A stretch of DNA of 64,000 bases from Trinickia diaoshuihuensis (GCF_003390925.1 NZ_QUBS01000087.1:62001-126000), one strand, 5' to 3'; positions 16,907-26,915 are shown, counted from the stretch's first letter. Notes: generated by a model from the letters alone, not told the origin. Numbers and translations are program-made.

Positions 16907-18280
16907 ATGATGAAATGCGTCGAAAGGCTCGGTGCGTTGGATATCTACGTCTTGCAAGGCGACACCGATCTGGTGAGCCGTGTGAGCCGTTGCTTCGATA
17001 GAGTCGACGTCAACGTCATTGCGATCGACGATTTGACGATCGCGCCGGCGCCCGCGGCGTCGCGTGCCGCCGTCGCGGTCATCAGCATGGGCGCGGTGGG
17101 CAGTTCGGCTGCGATGCTGCGAGAGTGTCAGCGTGCGAGCGTCATGCCGGTGATCTGGGTAGGCGAGTGCGAGCCGCAGGCCGAGCATGCGCGCGGCGCC
17201 GATTTGTATGTGCTGCCACCGGCGTTCACGTGCGCCGCGTTGCGCGGCATGGTCGCGAAGCGAGCTGCGCAAGCGCACACGCACATGCATGAATCCGGCG
17301 CGCCCCGAGCCGGTCCCTTCATCGCTCACTCCGAATGCATGCGTGCGTTGTTGCGCGAGGTCGATATGTTCGCCGATTGCGATGCGAACGTATTGATTCG
17401 CGGCGAAACCGGCGTGGGTAAAGAGCGGGTGGCCAAGCTGTTGCACACCAAGCATTCGCGGCGCAGTCAAGGCGCTTTCGTTGCCGTCAATTGCGGAGCC
17501 ATCCCGGACGGCTTGTTCGAGTCGCATTTTTTCGGTCACGCGAAGGGGGCCTTCACCGGTGCCGTCAGCGCGCATGAAGGCTATTTCGAGCGTGCCGACC
17601 AGGGCACGCTCTTTCTCGATGAAATCGGCGATCTGCCGTTGCATCAACAAGTGAAGCTCTTGCGGGTGCTGGAGGATGGCGCCGTAACGCGCGTCGGATC
17701 GGCCGTGCCGATGAGCGTGAATCTACGCGTGCTGGCGGCGACCAACAAGGATTTGCCCCGGCTCGTCGCGACCGGGGCGTTTCGCGCCGACCTGTACTAT
17801 CGCTTGGCCGTCGTCGAAATGTACGTGCCGTCGCTGCAAGAGCGCGGGGCCGCCGAGAAGATCGGCATCTTCCGGTCCGTGATCGGTTCGGTGTTCGGCG
17901 AGGAGTGGCTTGCGAGCCTTCCCGACGTGCCGTCCTGGCTGACGGACGCGATCGCGAAAATGCGGTTTCCGGGCAACGTTCGCGAGCTGCGCAACCTCGC
18001 GGAGCGCATTGGCGTCACCGTGCGGCAGATGCGCTATTGGGATCCTGAACGGCTACAGTCGCTGCTCGCGCATGTGCAACAGACGCAGGCGGCGCTCTCG
18101 CTCGGCGCGAACGACCATCCGCGATGGGACATGGCCGACCGAACCCGCGTGCTCGACGCCCTCGCGACGAACGGCTGGCGGCGTCAAGATACCGCGCAAT
18201 ATCTCGGCATCAGCCGCAAAGTGCTCTGGGAAAAGATGCGCAAATACCAGATCTCCGACACCGAACGGGTGCGGGCATAA
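16907..18280 (+). CDS. Sigma-54-dependent Fis-type transcriptional activator
   Basis: A 457-residue enhancer-binding protein. The N-terminal 120 residues look like a receiver fold without the phosphorylation acids. The AAA+ domain is complete: GETGVGKE (Walker A, about 165), KGAFTGAV (the sigma-54 contact loop, about 212), [12 protein letters not shown] (Walker B, about 233) and [12 protein letters not shown] Fis-type helix-turn-helix closes the protein ([20 protein letters not shown]). The intact GAFTGA argues for real sigma-54 activation. Since the receiver is degenerate, input is probably not phosphorylation. The upstream GlxA-like regulator may act with it. Targets unknown. Confidence 0.88.
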   Translation: MMKCVERLGALDIYVLQGDTDLVSRVSRCFDRVDVNVIAIDDLTIAPAPAASRAAVAVISMGAVGSSAAMLRECQRASVMPVIWVGECEPQAEHARGADLYVLPPAFTCAALRGMVAKRAAQAHTHMHESGAPRAGPFIAHSECMRALLREVDMFADCDANVLIRGETGVGKERVAKLLHTKHSRRSQGAFVAVNCGAIPDGLFESHFFGHAKGAFTGAVSAHEGYFERADQGTLFLDEIGDLPLHQQVKLLRVLEDGAVTRVGSAVPMSVNLRVLAATNKDLPRLVATGAFRADLYYRLAVVEMYVPSLQERGAAEKIGIFRSVIGSVFGEEWLASLPDVPSWLTDAIAKMRFPGNVRELRNLAERIGVTVRQMRYWDPERLQSLLAHVQQTQAALSLGANDHPRWDMADRTRVLDALATNGWRRQDTAQYLGISRKVLWEKMRKYQISDTERVRA

Positions 18281-18642
18281 GCAGCATTGGGCCTGACTTG
18301 CCCCGTCGAAACCGGGCGCCAAGGTCAGCCGCCGTTAGCCGTTTGGACGGCTATCGATCCGACGCTTGCACGGGCGAGAATCGTTTGTCGGCTCACCGCA
18401 TTCGCGTGCTTCGCGATGGGCGGCCGGCACGACGACATCAACGCGGCAAGGATCGATCGAGCGATGAAATACGAGATGAACACGGTTGTCGGCGCCCACG
18501 TGCCAGGGGCGGATCTTCCCGCCTCGGCGTGCGAGCCATTGCGCCGCACTCGCCCAGCCGGTAGGGCTCCGCGGCCGCGGGGCTGGAATGCCGGAATTCG
18601 ACCGGATACGTGCCATGGGATCGTGAGGTTGCCCCATTTGCC
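18281..18642. other. Intergenic region without recognised gene
   Basis: About 360 bp between the sigma-54 activator and the toxin-antitoxin operator. A long frame running through it into the toxin gene exists but has no ribosome site and no protein character. I see no RNA gene or terminator-like hairpin. Confidence 0.5.
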
Positions 18643-18669
18643 ATCATTGATTAAAATGCAATCAATGAT
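18643..18669. promoter_or_regulatory. FitAB-type operator palindrome
   Basis: ATCATTGATT and AATCAATGAT form perfect 10-bp inverted arms around seven bases, 17 bp before the antitoxin start and next to its ribosome site. The position is as expected for binding by the ribbon-helix-helix antitoxin complex and for autoregulation. Confidence 0.6.
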
Positions 18670-18686
18670 TAATGGAGGGCATACCC

Positions 18687-18938
18687 ATGGCGAGCATGAC
18701 GATTCGCAACATCGACGAACAACTGAAGTCGCGCTTGCGGGTGCAGGCGGCGCATCATGGGCGCTCGATGGAGGACGAGGCGCGCGACATTTTGCGTGCC
18801 GCGCTGTCGACCCGGACCGAGACTGCCGGGCAAAGCTTGATCGACTCCATCCGCTCCCGCATTTCACCGCTTGGCGGTGTCGATCTGACCTTGCCGGCTC
18901 GGGAGACGATTCAGGATCGAGTGGATTTAGGCGCATGA
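18687..18938 (+). CDS. FitA-like antitoxin (ribbon-helix-helix)
   Basis: An 83-residue protein whose first 45 residues form a ribbon-helix-helix (MTIRNIDEQLKSRLRVQAAH, then SMEDEARDILRAAL), as in FitA/VapB antitoxins. The C-terminal part (GGVDLTLPARE) should wrap the toxin and block its active site. GGAGGG precedes the ATG at 18687. The stop overlaps the toxin start as ATGA, giving translational coupling. An operator palindrome sits immediately upstream. Confidence 0.85.
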   Translation: MASMTIRNIDEQLKSRLRVQAAHHGRSMEDEARDILRAALSTRTETAGQSLIDSIRSRISPLGGVDLTLPARETIQDRVDLGA

Positions 18939-19354
18939 TCGTCCTGGATACGAACGTCCTGTCCGAAACATTGAGGTCGGCGCCGGATCCCCGCGTGATC
19001 GAATGGTTTCGCGCGCAACGCCGCGCCGCACTGTTCACGACCACGATCACGCGCGCGGAGATTCTTTACGGACTTGGGCTATTGGCCGACGGTCCCCGCA
19101 AGCAGGCGTTGTCCATCGCCGTGCAGGCGATTTTCGAAGAGGATTTCGCAGGCCGGCTCTTGACGTTCGATAGCGATGCCGCGGATCTTTACGCCATGAT
19201 CGCGGTGTCGCGCCGAAGCACTGGGAGACAAATCAGCCAGTTCGATGCCATGATCGCCGCGGTTGCGCGCTCCACCGGCGCAACGCTCGCAACGCGAAAC
19301 GTCAAAGATTTCGTCGATTGCGGTATTGCCGTCATCGATCCATGGGCCCAGTGA
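18935..19354 (+). CDS. FitB/VapC-type PIN-domain toxin
   Basis: A 139-residue PIN ribonuclease. The acidic quartet is visible: Asp5 in MIVLDTNVLSE, Glu42 in TRAEILYGL, an Asp near 104 in SQFDAMIAAVA, and NVKDF near 122-126. The start at 18935 overlaps the antitoxin stop by 4 bp; any upstream extension of the frame is spurious. The 3' end overlaps the convergent LysR gene by 23 bp. As in FitB and VapC, it presumably cleaves RNA when the antitoxin is lost. All active-site residues seem present, so the module looks functional. Confidence 0.88.
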   Translation: MIVLDTNVLSETLRSAPDPRVIEWFRAQRRAALFTTTITRAEILYGLGLLADGPRKQALSIAVQAIFEEDFAGRLLTFDSDAADLYAMIAVSRRSTGRQISQFDAMIAAVARSTGATLATRNVKDFVDCGIAVIDPWAQ

Positions 19355-20294
19355 GCGGCCCGCGCCAGGGGGCAATAGGCGAATAGCGTGCCGCGATCCA
19401 ATCGATGAACGCACGCGTTTTAGCCGGTAGCAGCCGGTTCGACGGCACCACGGTATAGATCGCACCTTCGTCCCGCGGCAGCCATTCGGTGAGGACGGGC
19501 ACGAGCGTTCCCTCGGCCAGTTCCCGGCCCACTAGCCAATCCGTGCACAACATGATCCCCAATCCCCGCTCCGCGGCGTGTACAAGGCCCTGTGCATCGT
19601 CCGAGACAAGCGGGCCGTCGGCTCGCACAGTAACGCTCTCGCCCCGCGCGTTACTAAACGTCCAATTCAGATGAGAAGCGAGCCCGGTGAACCCCAGGCA
19701 GGGAAGCCGTTGCAAGTCTTCGGGCCGGGAGGGCGCCCCTCGGCGTTGGAGGAAGCAGGGCGAGGCGCACAGGAGTCGCCGCCGCGGTGCGATGCGGCGC
19801 GCGACGAGTCGCGAATCGGCGAGTTCGGCCAGGCGTACGGCTGCGTCGAATCCTTCAGCCACGAGATCGACGAATCGATTCGAGTACGACGCATCAACCC
19901 GAACATGTGGGTACGCCGCCAGAAAATCGGGGAGGTACGGCGCGATCCACATTCGCCCGAACGTTCCCGGCAGCGCCAATCTGAGCGTGCCGCGCGGCTC
20001 CCCGCCGCCGAGCGTGGCGGCTTCCTCACGCGCCTCCGTCAAGGCGGCCTGGATCGTCTTTGCTCTGGCCAGGAAGGCCGAGCCCGCCTCGGTCAAGGCA
20101 AGGTGCCGCGTGGTTCGCGTGAGCAGCCGCACGCCGAGACGCTGCTCGAGCGACTGTACCCGGCGCGACAGCACGGTCGCATCTCGGCCCAGAACGGCGG
20201 CTGCCTTGGTGAAGGAGCCTTGCTCGGCCACAGCGGCAAAAGCGGCGATTTCCGCTACTTCATTCGGATCCGGCCATTGATGCATGGAGTGCAT
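19332..20294 (-). CDS. LysR-family transcriptional regulator
   Basis: A 320-residue LysR protein. The N-terminal winged helix is at about residues 14-72 (FAAVAEQGSFTKAAAVLGRDATVLSRRV), and the effector domain has GTLRLALPGTFGRMWIAPYL and the GLGIMLCTDWLV loop. It resembles the CrgA/DsdC-like LysR subgroup common beside oxidoreductases. It is divergent from the quinone-oxidoreductase-like gene (79 bp gap) and probably controls it. Confidence 0.88.
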   Translation of the reverse strand: MHSMHQWPDPNEVAEIAAFAAVAEQGSFTKAAAVLGRDATVLSRRVQSLEQRLGVRLLTRTTRHLALTEAGSAFLARAKTIQAALTEAREEAATLGGGEPRGTLRLALPGTFGRMWIAPYLPDFLAAYPHVRVDASYSNRFVDLVAEGFDAAVRLAELADSRLVARRIAPRRRLLCASPCFLQRRGAPSRPEDLQRLPCLGFTGLASHLNWTFSNARGESVTVRADGPLVSDDAQGLVHAAERGLGIMLCTDWLVGRELAEGTLVPVLTEWLPRDEGAIYTVVPSNRLLPAKTRAFIDWIAARYSPIAPWRGPLTGPMDR

Positions 20295-20373
20295 GAGTGT
20301 CGTGTGGTTGCGCTAGTTTATACCGCTTCGACGCATGAGTAAGCTGGGACCACATCAACCCAGGAGCCTAGCC

Positions 20374-21378
20374 ATGCGCGCCATCGAACTTTCCGCCCCC
20401 ACGCTCGACGCCTTCCATCACGTGACGCTGGCGCAACCGCATCCCGGGCCTGGCGAGGTCCTCGTGCGCATGCGTGCTGCGAGCCTGAATTTCATCGATC
20501 TTGCCGTGGCGACCGGCGGCTATAAGGTGCCTCGCTTCCCCATCATTCCCGTTGCCGACGGTGCGGGCGAGGTGGCTGAAATCGGTGCGGGCGTGACCGA
20601 ATTCTCGGTTGGCGATCGCGTCACTCCCCATTCGAAACCGCTCTGGGCCGGTGGTCCCCCGCGAGCGGCGGTTAGCGGGGCGACGCGTGGCGTCGTACTT
20701 CCGGGTTCGTTGGTGGAATACGTGGTGTTACCGGCCGCCGCGCTGGTGGCTACACCGGCGCATTTGAGCGATACCGAGGCGGCAACGCTGCCGATCGCGG
20801 CGACGACAGCCTGGCGCGGCCTGCGCGCGGCGAGCGTGCGCCCCGGCTCCGTGGTCGCGCTGATCGGCACGGGCGGTGTCAGCATATTCGCGCTTCAGTT
20901 GGCGAAAGCGGCGGGCGCGACGGTGATCATCACTTCTTCATCGGACGAAAAACTCGAGCGAGCGAGGACGCTCGGCGCGGACCATACGATCAACTATCGG
21001 CGTACGCCTGCGTGGGACGAAGCGGTTCTCGAGCTCACCGACGGCGAGGGGGCCGATTTGATCGTGGAGACAGGCGGCACGCTGACGTTCGGTCGCTCGG
21101 TCAATGCCGCGGCGGTCGGCGCAACGGTGTTCGTGATCGGATTCGTGACCGGGGCGAGCGCATCGGCCGACTTGATAGCCATTATGACGAAGGCGTTGAA
21201 CGTGCAGGGCAACAACACCGGGTCCGTGGCTGATTTGCGCGACGTTGCGCGGGCCATTGCGGCCAGCAAGATGGTGCCCGTCGTCGATACGACGTTTGGC
21301 ATCGATGAGGTCCCACAAGCCTATGCCCATCTCGCGAAAGGCGGGCAGCACTTCGGCAAGATCGCTATCGCGCATTAA
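20374..21378 (+). CDS. NAD(P)H:quinone oxidoreductase-type MDR dehydrogenase
   Basis: A 334-residue medium-chain dehydrogenase of the quinone-oxidoreductase/zinc-independent group (COG0604). It has NFIDLAVATGGY, IPVADGAGEV and a Rossmann motif GTGGVSIFALQLAKAAGA. The four structural zinc cysteines are not present. AGGAG lies seven bases before the ATG at 20374, so this start is preferred to 20335. The divergent LysR gene is the likely regulator. Substrate not predictable; quinones or enones are usual. Confidence 0.85.
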   Translation: MRAIELSAPTLDAFHHVTLAQPHPGPGEVLVRMRAASLNFIDLAVATGGYKVPRFPIIPVADGAGEVAEIGAGVTEFSVGDRVTPHSKPLWAGGPPRAAVSGATRGVVLPGSLVEYVVLPAAALVATPAHLSDTEAATLPIAATTAWRGLRAASVRPGSVVALIGTGGVSIFALQLAKAAGATVIITSSSDEKLERARTLGADHTINYRRTPAWDEAVLELTDGEGADLIVETGGTLTFGRSVNAAAVGATVFVIGFVTGASASADLIAIMTKALNVQGNNTGSVADLRDVARAIAASKMVPVVDTTFGIDEVPQAYAHLAKGGQHFGKIAIAH

Positions 21379-21402
21379 GCGACGCGGGCAATGTGGCGCG
21401 CA

Positions 21403-22287
21403 CTACACCCGGTAGCCCGGACCTTCGCCGTAGTGCCTGCGAATCGAGTCTTGCAGCAGTTCGGCCAGCGCATGCGCGTCTTCGCTCGAACCGCTTGCCC
21501 GATGCAAAACGATATCGACCGGCCCGAGGGCGGGCGCGCCCGTGAGTACGGATAGACGCCGCGGCACCCCGAGCGCCGTTCGTACTGTGACGCCGAGGCC
21601 GGCTTGGATCCCGCACCAGAGACTGGCCAGGCTCGGCGTCGTCATCGTCAGACGCCACGCGATACCGGCGCGCGAAAGCGCGTCGATGGCCATGTCGCGA
21701 AACAAGCATGGGCCATCGAATACGGTTAGCGGCACGATCGAGCCTGGGCCGGCGTTCGGCAACATGGTTGGGCATCCGATCCATGCCACCGGAACCGTTG
21801 CGATTTTATCGGCGCTCCGTGTGCCGGCCGCGGCGAACGCAACGGCGACATCGAGCTTGCCGGATGCGACGTCGGCCGCCAATTCGAAGTTTCGTCCCGC
21901 CTTTATCTCGAGTTGCACGTTTGGCCGCGAGGTCGTGTAGCGCACGAGCAGTTCTTCGAGAATGACGTCGGCGAGGTCTTGCGGGATACCGAGCCGGATG
22001 GCCGCCCGGGTATCGGCCGCGCCGAGTGCGCTGCCGAGCTCGTCGTTCAGTGCAAGGACACGGCGTGCGTACTGCAGCAGCACATTGCCCGCGTCGGTCA
22101 GTGCGAGCCCTCGTCCGCGCCGCTTGAAGAGCCGCTGGCCGGCCTGCGCTTCGAGTTTTCGCAATTGCATGCTGACAGCCGACGGGGAGCGGTGCAGACG
22201 CGTCGCCGCATGCGAGAACCCGCCCAGTTCCACCCCCACCACCAGGGTTCGGAGGGCGTCCATGTCGAAGTTCAGCGGTTGTCCCAT
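21403..22287 (-). CDS. LysR-family transcriptional regulator
   Basis: A 294-residue LysR protein with the winged helix at residues 10-68 (GFSHAATRLHRSPSAVSMQLRKLE) and a substrate domain starting AIRLGIPQDLADVILEELL. The start could also be the ATG at 22263 (MDALRTL), which gives the usual LysR N-terminus. It is divergent from the dehydrogenase at 22399 and presumably regulates it. Confidence 0.87.
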   Translation of the reverse strand: MGQPLNFDMDALRTLVVGVELGGFSHAATRLHRSPSAVSMQLRKLEAQAGQRLFKRRGRGLALTDAGNVLLQYARRVLALNDELGSALGAADTRAAIRLGIPQDLADVILEELLVRYTTSRPNVQLEIKAGRNFELAADVASGKLDVAVAFAAAGTRSADKIATVPVAWIGCPTMLPNAGPGSIVPLTVFDGPCLFRDMAIDALSRAGIAWRLTMTTPSLASLWCGIQAGLGVTVRTALGVPRRLSVLTGAPALGPVDIVLHRASGSSEDAHALAELLQDSIRRHYGEGPGYRV

Positions 22288-22309
22288 TTCCGGTTTCTTG
22301 AAGTGGAAG

Positions 22310-22327
22310 TTTCGATATTTTCGATTT
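22310..22327. promoter_or_regulatory. Tandem 9-bp repeat in LysR-dehydrogenase promoter
   Basis: TTTCGATAT is followed directly by TTTCGATTT in the divergent promoter. Such AT-rich repeats are typical of LysR contact regions, but no canonical T-N11-A site was fixed. Confidence 0.25.
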
Positions 22328-22398
22328 TCACAACGTTAGCAGATCCTTAGGATATTCCGGACGGGAGCGCTGTGAGGACCACCTCGAGGGATGATGCA

Positions 22399-23301
22399 AT
22401 GATTTCGTCGAATATGCCGGTCGGTTTTATCGGATTGGGCGCGATGGGCGAGCCAATGGCGCTCAATTTGCGCAAGGCGGGGATTGCGTTGATCGTATGG
22501 AATCGCTCCATGCCGAAGCGCGCTGTCCTGGCGAGGGCTGGTGCGGGCGTTGCCGACGAGTGCGCCCAGGTCTTCGAGCAATGCGAAATCGTGCTGTTGA
22601 TGCTGGCTCACGCCGAGGCGATCGATCTAGTACTCGCCCGGGGCGAACCTCGGTTCGCGCAACGAGTGCGTGGGCGCACCATCGTGCACATGGGGACCAC
22701 CTCGCCGGCTTATTCGCGAGGGCTGGAGCAAGCGATCCGCGCGGCGGGAGGGCGCTATGTCGAGGCGCCGGTATCGGGGTCGCGCAAGCCGGCCGAAGCG
22801 GCTCAACTCGTGGCCATGCTGGCCGGCGACCGAGAATCCGTCGCGCTAGTGCGCCCGCTGCTCGATGCCATGTGTAAGCGTTCGGAATATTGCGGCGAAG
22901 TGCCCGCGGCGCTGACGATGAAGCTCGCGGTCAACATTTTTCTGATCACGATGGTGACGGGACTTGCCGAGGCGATGCATTTCGCCCGCGAGCAAGGACT
23001 GGACCTTGCCCAGTTCGTCGCGATCGCCGATGCCGGACCGATGGCGAGCGACGTGTCACGCGTGAAGGCCGCCAAGCTGCTGCGCGAGGATTTCGCGGAG
23101 CAGGCCAGTATCGAGAACGTCCTCGACAACAATCGGCTCATCGCGGCGGCGGCCAGAGCGGCGAACATCGCCACGCCGCTGCTCGACGTCTGCCACGACC
23201 TTTATCGCGAGACGCGTGACTTGGGGCGGGGCAGGGAGGATATGGCGGCGGTCGTCAAGGCGATCGAAGCGAGGACCGAGCGCGCGGGCACGGAAAGGTA
23301 G
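22399..23301 (+). CDS. NAD(P)-dependent 3-hydroxyisobutyrate-dehydrogenase-like enzyme
   Basis: A 300-residue beta-hydroxyacid dehydrogenase. [20 protein letters not shown] is the cofactor motif, [11 protein letters not shown] the substrate loop, and the catalytic Lys lies in LTMKLAVN. The ATG at 22399 follows a GAGG ribosome site; a GTG at 22372 is a weaker alternative. Members include tartronate-semialdehyde and succinic-semialdehyde reductases. Glyoxylate from the purine island could feed tartronate semialdehyde, but that link is speculation. The adjacent LysR probably regulates it. Confidence 0.85.
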   Translation: MISSNMPVGFIGLGAMGEPMALNLRKAGIALIVWNRSMPKRAVLARAGAGVADECAQVFEQCEIVLLMLAHAEAIDLVLARGEPRFAQRVRGRTIVHMGTTSPAYSRGLEQAIRAAGGRYVEAPVSGSRKPAEAAQLVAMLAGDRESVALVRPLLDAMCKRSEYCGEVPAALTMKLAVNIFLITMVTGLAEAMHFAREQGLDLAQFVAIADAGPMASDVSRVKAAKLLREDFAEQASIENVLDNNRLIAAAARAANIATPLLDVCHDLYRETRDLGRGREDMAAVVKAIEARTERAGTER

Positions 23302-23391
23302 CGGGTGGGAGGAGTGGACGATGGCACTTACCCGGTATATAAGAGTCGAACGAGCCTAGCTCGCCACAAACAGACCGATAGGAATGCGATT

Positions 23392-23649
23392 ATGACTCCC
23401 GACCCGAACCGGCCGCAGGACGATTCGAAAAAGGCCGATCTGGCCCATTTGAACGACGCGCTCAATCACGTCGATACGCTGCTCTCCTCGGGCAATATCG
23501 CCGTCAGCGCAGCCAAGGGGATCCTATACAGCTTGATCGAGACGCTCGGTGCCTTGGTCGGCGATCCCGACTTGCCCGAGCACAGCCGCGCGGGCTACGA
23601 AGGCTTGCTCGAGACGGCTCGCGAATTGCGCGCCAAAGTAGGCAAGTAA
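23392..23649 (+). CDS. Small conserved-looking protein of unknown function
   Basis: An 85-residue, mainly helical, soluble protein (HLNDALNHVDTLLSSGN, then AKGILYSLIETLGALVGDPD and YEGLLETARELRAKVGK). AGGAA precedes the ATG at 23392 at good spacing. No signal peptide or membrane helix. I do not recognise a family with certainty; the gene stands alone between the dehydrogenase and the DUF1992 gene. Confidence 0.6.
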   Translation: MTPDPNRPQDDSKKADLAHLNDALNHVDTLLSSGNIAVSAAKGILYSLIETLGALVGDPDLPEHSRAGYEGLLETARELRAKVGK

Positions 23650-23805
23650 CCGCTCCCGAGCGGCCCGGGAAACCGGCAAACCCGCCGCCCGCCAAGGGCC
23701 GGCGGGGCAGCGGCGACGTTTACCGCCTTCTCCCGAGCATTGGCTCCACAAAACCGGGCTCGACTCCCTGCTAAAATGCGCTCGCCGCAATGTAGTGGAT
23801 CGCAG

Positions 23806-24827
<1,022 letters not shown>

Positions 24828-24874
24828 GCGCGCCTTGCGGGGGCGCGGCGCATTCATCGTTTAAAATGCCGCCC

Positions 24875-25801
24875 ATGACTCGTTCGCGCACCATCGAAAT
24901 CGTCGCTCCCTCCGGTTATCCGCCCGACGCATCCGCCTTCGAACGCGCTATCGCGCGGCTGCGGGCGGACGGCCATCGCGTGCTGGGCGAAGAACTCGCG
25001 CAACGGCGCGACTTGCGATTCGGCGGCACCGACGCCGAACGGACAAACGATCTGAACCGGTTGGCCGATCCCGGCCGGCCGTTGCCCGATATCGTGCTGG
25101 CCGTGCGTGGCGGCTACGGTGCGGTGCGTCTTCTCGACTCGCTCGACTACGCGGGGCTTGAACGCCGGTTGGCCGGTGCGCCCATCGCTATTTGCGGGCA
25201 CAGCGATTTCACGGCGATTCAATTGGCGCTGTTCGCTCGCGCGGGCATCGTCACGTTCGGCGGTCCGATGCTGGCCAGCAATTTTGGAGCGGAGGCAGTC
25301 AGTGCCTTCACGCTCGAGCATTTCTGGCGCGCGCTGGAAGCGCCGGAGTTCACGGTGAGCGAACATGTCGCGCAGGCCGAGCCGTTACAAGCCGAAGGGA
25401 CCCTTTGGGGCGGCAACCTCGCCATGATCGCCGCTCTGGCCGGCACGCCCTATATGCCGCGGATCGACGGCGGCATTCTTTTTCTCGAAGACATCAACGA
25501 GCACCCGTATCGCGTCGAGCGCATGCTTTACCAACTGCACCTGGCCGGTATCCTGGGCCGTCAGCAGGCGCTCGTGCTCGGCGATTTCACGGGCGGCAAA
25601 CTTTCGCCATATGACAACGGCTACGATTTCTCGACGATGCTCGAGCAGGTCCGCGCGGTCAGTGGGGTGCCCATCGTTCAGGGGCTGCGCTTCGGCCACT
25701 GCGCCGACCTCGTCACGCTGCCCTTTGGTGCACGCGCGCAATTGCGCGCGGGACACGACGGCTTCTCGTTGACCGTTACCGGACACCCCACGCTGCGCTG
25801 A
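24875..25801 (+). CDS. ldcA: LD-carboxypeptidase (S66 family)
   Basis: A 308-residue cytoplasmic LD-carboxypeptidase that trims the terminal D-Ala from tetrapeptides in peptidoglycan recycling. The catalytic triad of the S66 family is present: Ser in CGHSDFTAI, Glu in LFLEDINEHPYRVER and His in RFGHCADLVTLP. The ATG at 24875 is one of two; 24866 in the same frame overlaps a TAAAAT that could be a -10 box. It follows tadA by about 50 bp, an order I recognise from Burkholderia. Confidence 0.9.
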   Translation: MTRSRTIEIVAPSGYPPDASAFERAIARLRADGHRVLGEELAQRRDLRFGGTDAERTNDLNRLADPGRPLPDIVLAVRGGYGAVRLLDSLDYAGLERRLAGAPIAICGHSDFTAIQLALFARAGIVTFGGPMLASNFGAEAVSAFTLEHFWRALEAPEFTVSEHVAQAEPLQAEGTLWGGNLAMIAALAGTPYMPRIDGGILFLEDINEHPYRVERMLYQLHLAGILGRQQALVLGDFTGGKLSPYDNGYDFSTMLEQVRAVSGVPIVQGLRFGHCADLVTLPFGARAQLRAGHDGFSLTVTGHPTLR

Positions 25802-25853
25802 GCACCCGCCACGGCGCGGCGTGCGCACGATTATCCGGTGGCGTAGCATCCAG

Positions 25854-25865
25854 ATTGTTGACAAT
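25854..25865. promoter_or_regulatory. GntR operator, distal copy
   Basis: ATTGT-TG-ACAAT, a perfect palindrome identical to the site at 25997-26008. The two copies are 143 bp apart and lie in the gntR upstream region. The spacing would allow looping. Confidence 0.55.
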
Positions 25866-25996
25866 TTATCTAGCTCACGGGCGCAAAGATTCGGTGCATG
25901 GTGCAACGCTCTAGCGCGAAGATGGCGCATAGATGCACCAAACAGCGGATCCGGCTCGTTGGTTCGACGCGCGCCGCACGATGATTGGCTAAATAA

Positions 25997-26008
25997 ATTG
26001 TTGACAAT
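25997..26008. promoter_or_regulatory. GntR operator overlapping the gntR -35 box
   Basis: ATTGT-TG-ACAAT, 27 bp before the gntR ATG. The TTGACA within it is the apparent -35 element, so a bound repressor would block its own promoter. Confidence 0.6.
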
Positions 26009-26028
26009 CTTTATGTCGAATCTACTAT
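26001..26028 (+). promoter_or_regulatory. gntR promoter, possibly giving a leaderless mRNA
   Basis: TTGACA (26001-26006) and TACTAT (26023-26028) are 16 bp apart. Transcription would start about at the ATG at 26036, and no Shine-Dalgarno sequence is present, so the message may be leaderless. Confidence 0.55.
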
Positions 26029-26035
26029 AGCCAAC

Positions 26036-26731
26036 ATGCCGAAGCCGAAATTGTCCGAATCAGCTACGCCGACGGCGATTGCCGAACGTATCCGCGACGC
26101 GATACTCGAGCATCGGCTCGAGCCCGGCGCGAAGCTGACCGAGGCGCAATTGTGCGAGGTGTTCGGGGTCAAGCGCGGCAGCGTGCGCCAGGCCCTGTCG
26201 CTGCTGGCCAGCGAGCATCTCGTCGATTTGGAGCCGAATCGCGGCGCCTTCGTCGCCAGCCCGTCGCTGAAGCAGGTGCATGAGGTGTTCGAAATGCGCC
26301 GCATCATCGAGCGGGCCGTGATCGAGCGCGTGTGCCGCGATCGAGGCGGCCAGGGAGCGGGGCATTTGAAGGCCATCGCCAAAATGATCGAGCGCGAGCG
26401 CAGCGCGTTCGAGCAACGCGATTTCCGGACGTGGATTCGTCTATCGGGAGAATTTCATACCTCGCTCGCGGCGCTGACGGGCAACGAGGTGCTGTGCGAT
26501 TGTTTGTCGGGGCTGGTCGCGCGCTCCACGTTGATTTCCGCGCTCTACGAATCGCTCGGACGCAGCCCATGCTCATTCGACGAGCATGCCCAGATCGTCG
26601 AGGCGATCGGCGCGGGCGATCCGGGACGAGCGTCGGAGCTCATGGTGCGGCATTTGGAAACCGTCGAGCTGAAAATGCTCGATCGGCCCGCTCGCGGCGC
26701 GGCCGATCTGCGCGAGGTATTCGGCGCTTAG
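26036..26731 (+). CDS. GntR-family (FCD) regulator of the purine cluster
   Basis: A 231-residue regulator. The winged helix is at residues 10-75 (AIAERIRDAILEHRLEPGAKL, then FGVKRGSVRQALSLLASEHL) and an FCD effector domain with predicted metal-binding His residues covers about 85-215 (HEVFEMRRIIERAVIERV, EFHTSLAAL, DEHAQIVEAI). It heads the rightward genes for nucleobase or allantoin transport and allantoin degradation, so control by an allantoin-pathway metabolite is likely. Two identical palindromes upstream suggest autoregulation. Confidence 0.87.
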   Translation: MPKPKLSESATPTAIAERIRDAILEHRLEPGAKLTEAQLCEVFGVKRGSVRQALSLLASEHLVDLEPNRGAFVASPSLKQVHEVFEMRRIIERAVIERVCRDRGGQGAGHLKAIAKMIERERSAFEQRDFRTWIRLSGEFHTSLAALTGNEVLCDCLSGLVARSTLISALYESLGRSPCSFDEHAQIVEAIGAGDPGRASELMVRHLETVELKMLDRPARGAADLREVFGA

Positions 26732-26790
26732 CGCGCCCCCGGACGGTGCCCGCGCCGAGCGGGCGCCGTGCCATGAGCAGTCTCATGTAT

Positions 26791-26811
26791 TTACTTAGGA
26801 CAACTGAGTAA
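26791..26811. promoter_or_regulatory. Imperfect palindrome upstream of the NCS1 permease
   Basis: TTACTTAG and CTGAGTAA are inverted around GACAA (7 of 8 positions pair). It lies 105 bp before the permease start, between gntR and the catabolic genes. It differs from the ATTGTtgACAAT site, so a second regulator may act here. Confidence 0.35.
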
Positions 26812-26915
26812 CTATCGAAGTAATGGCCGCGGCATGCGCCGGCCGCGGCCAGTCGCTCGAGGCGCCCACCCGCGCGATGCCGCGCAACCGCTCTTGTCTT
26901 TCACCGGAGACGCTC

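Noticed and set aside
18287-18934. Long open frame leading into the PIN toxin
   Set aside because: No ribosome site, Arg/His-rich composition, and it would run through the antitoxin gene. The toxin begins at 18935.
23641-23730. Terminator after the 85-residue protein
   Set aside because: GC-rich imperfect stems only, no T-tract, alternative foldings equally good.
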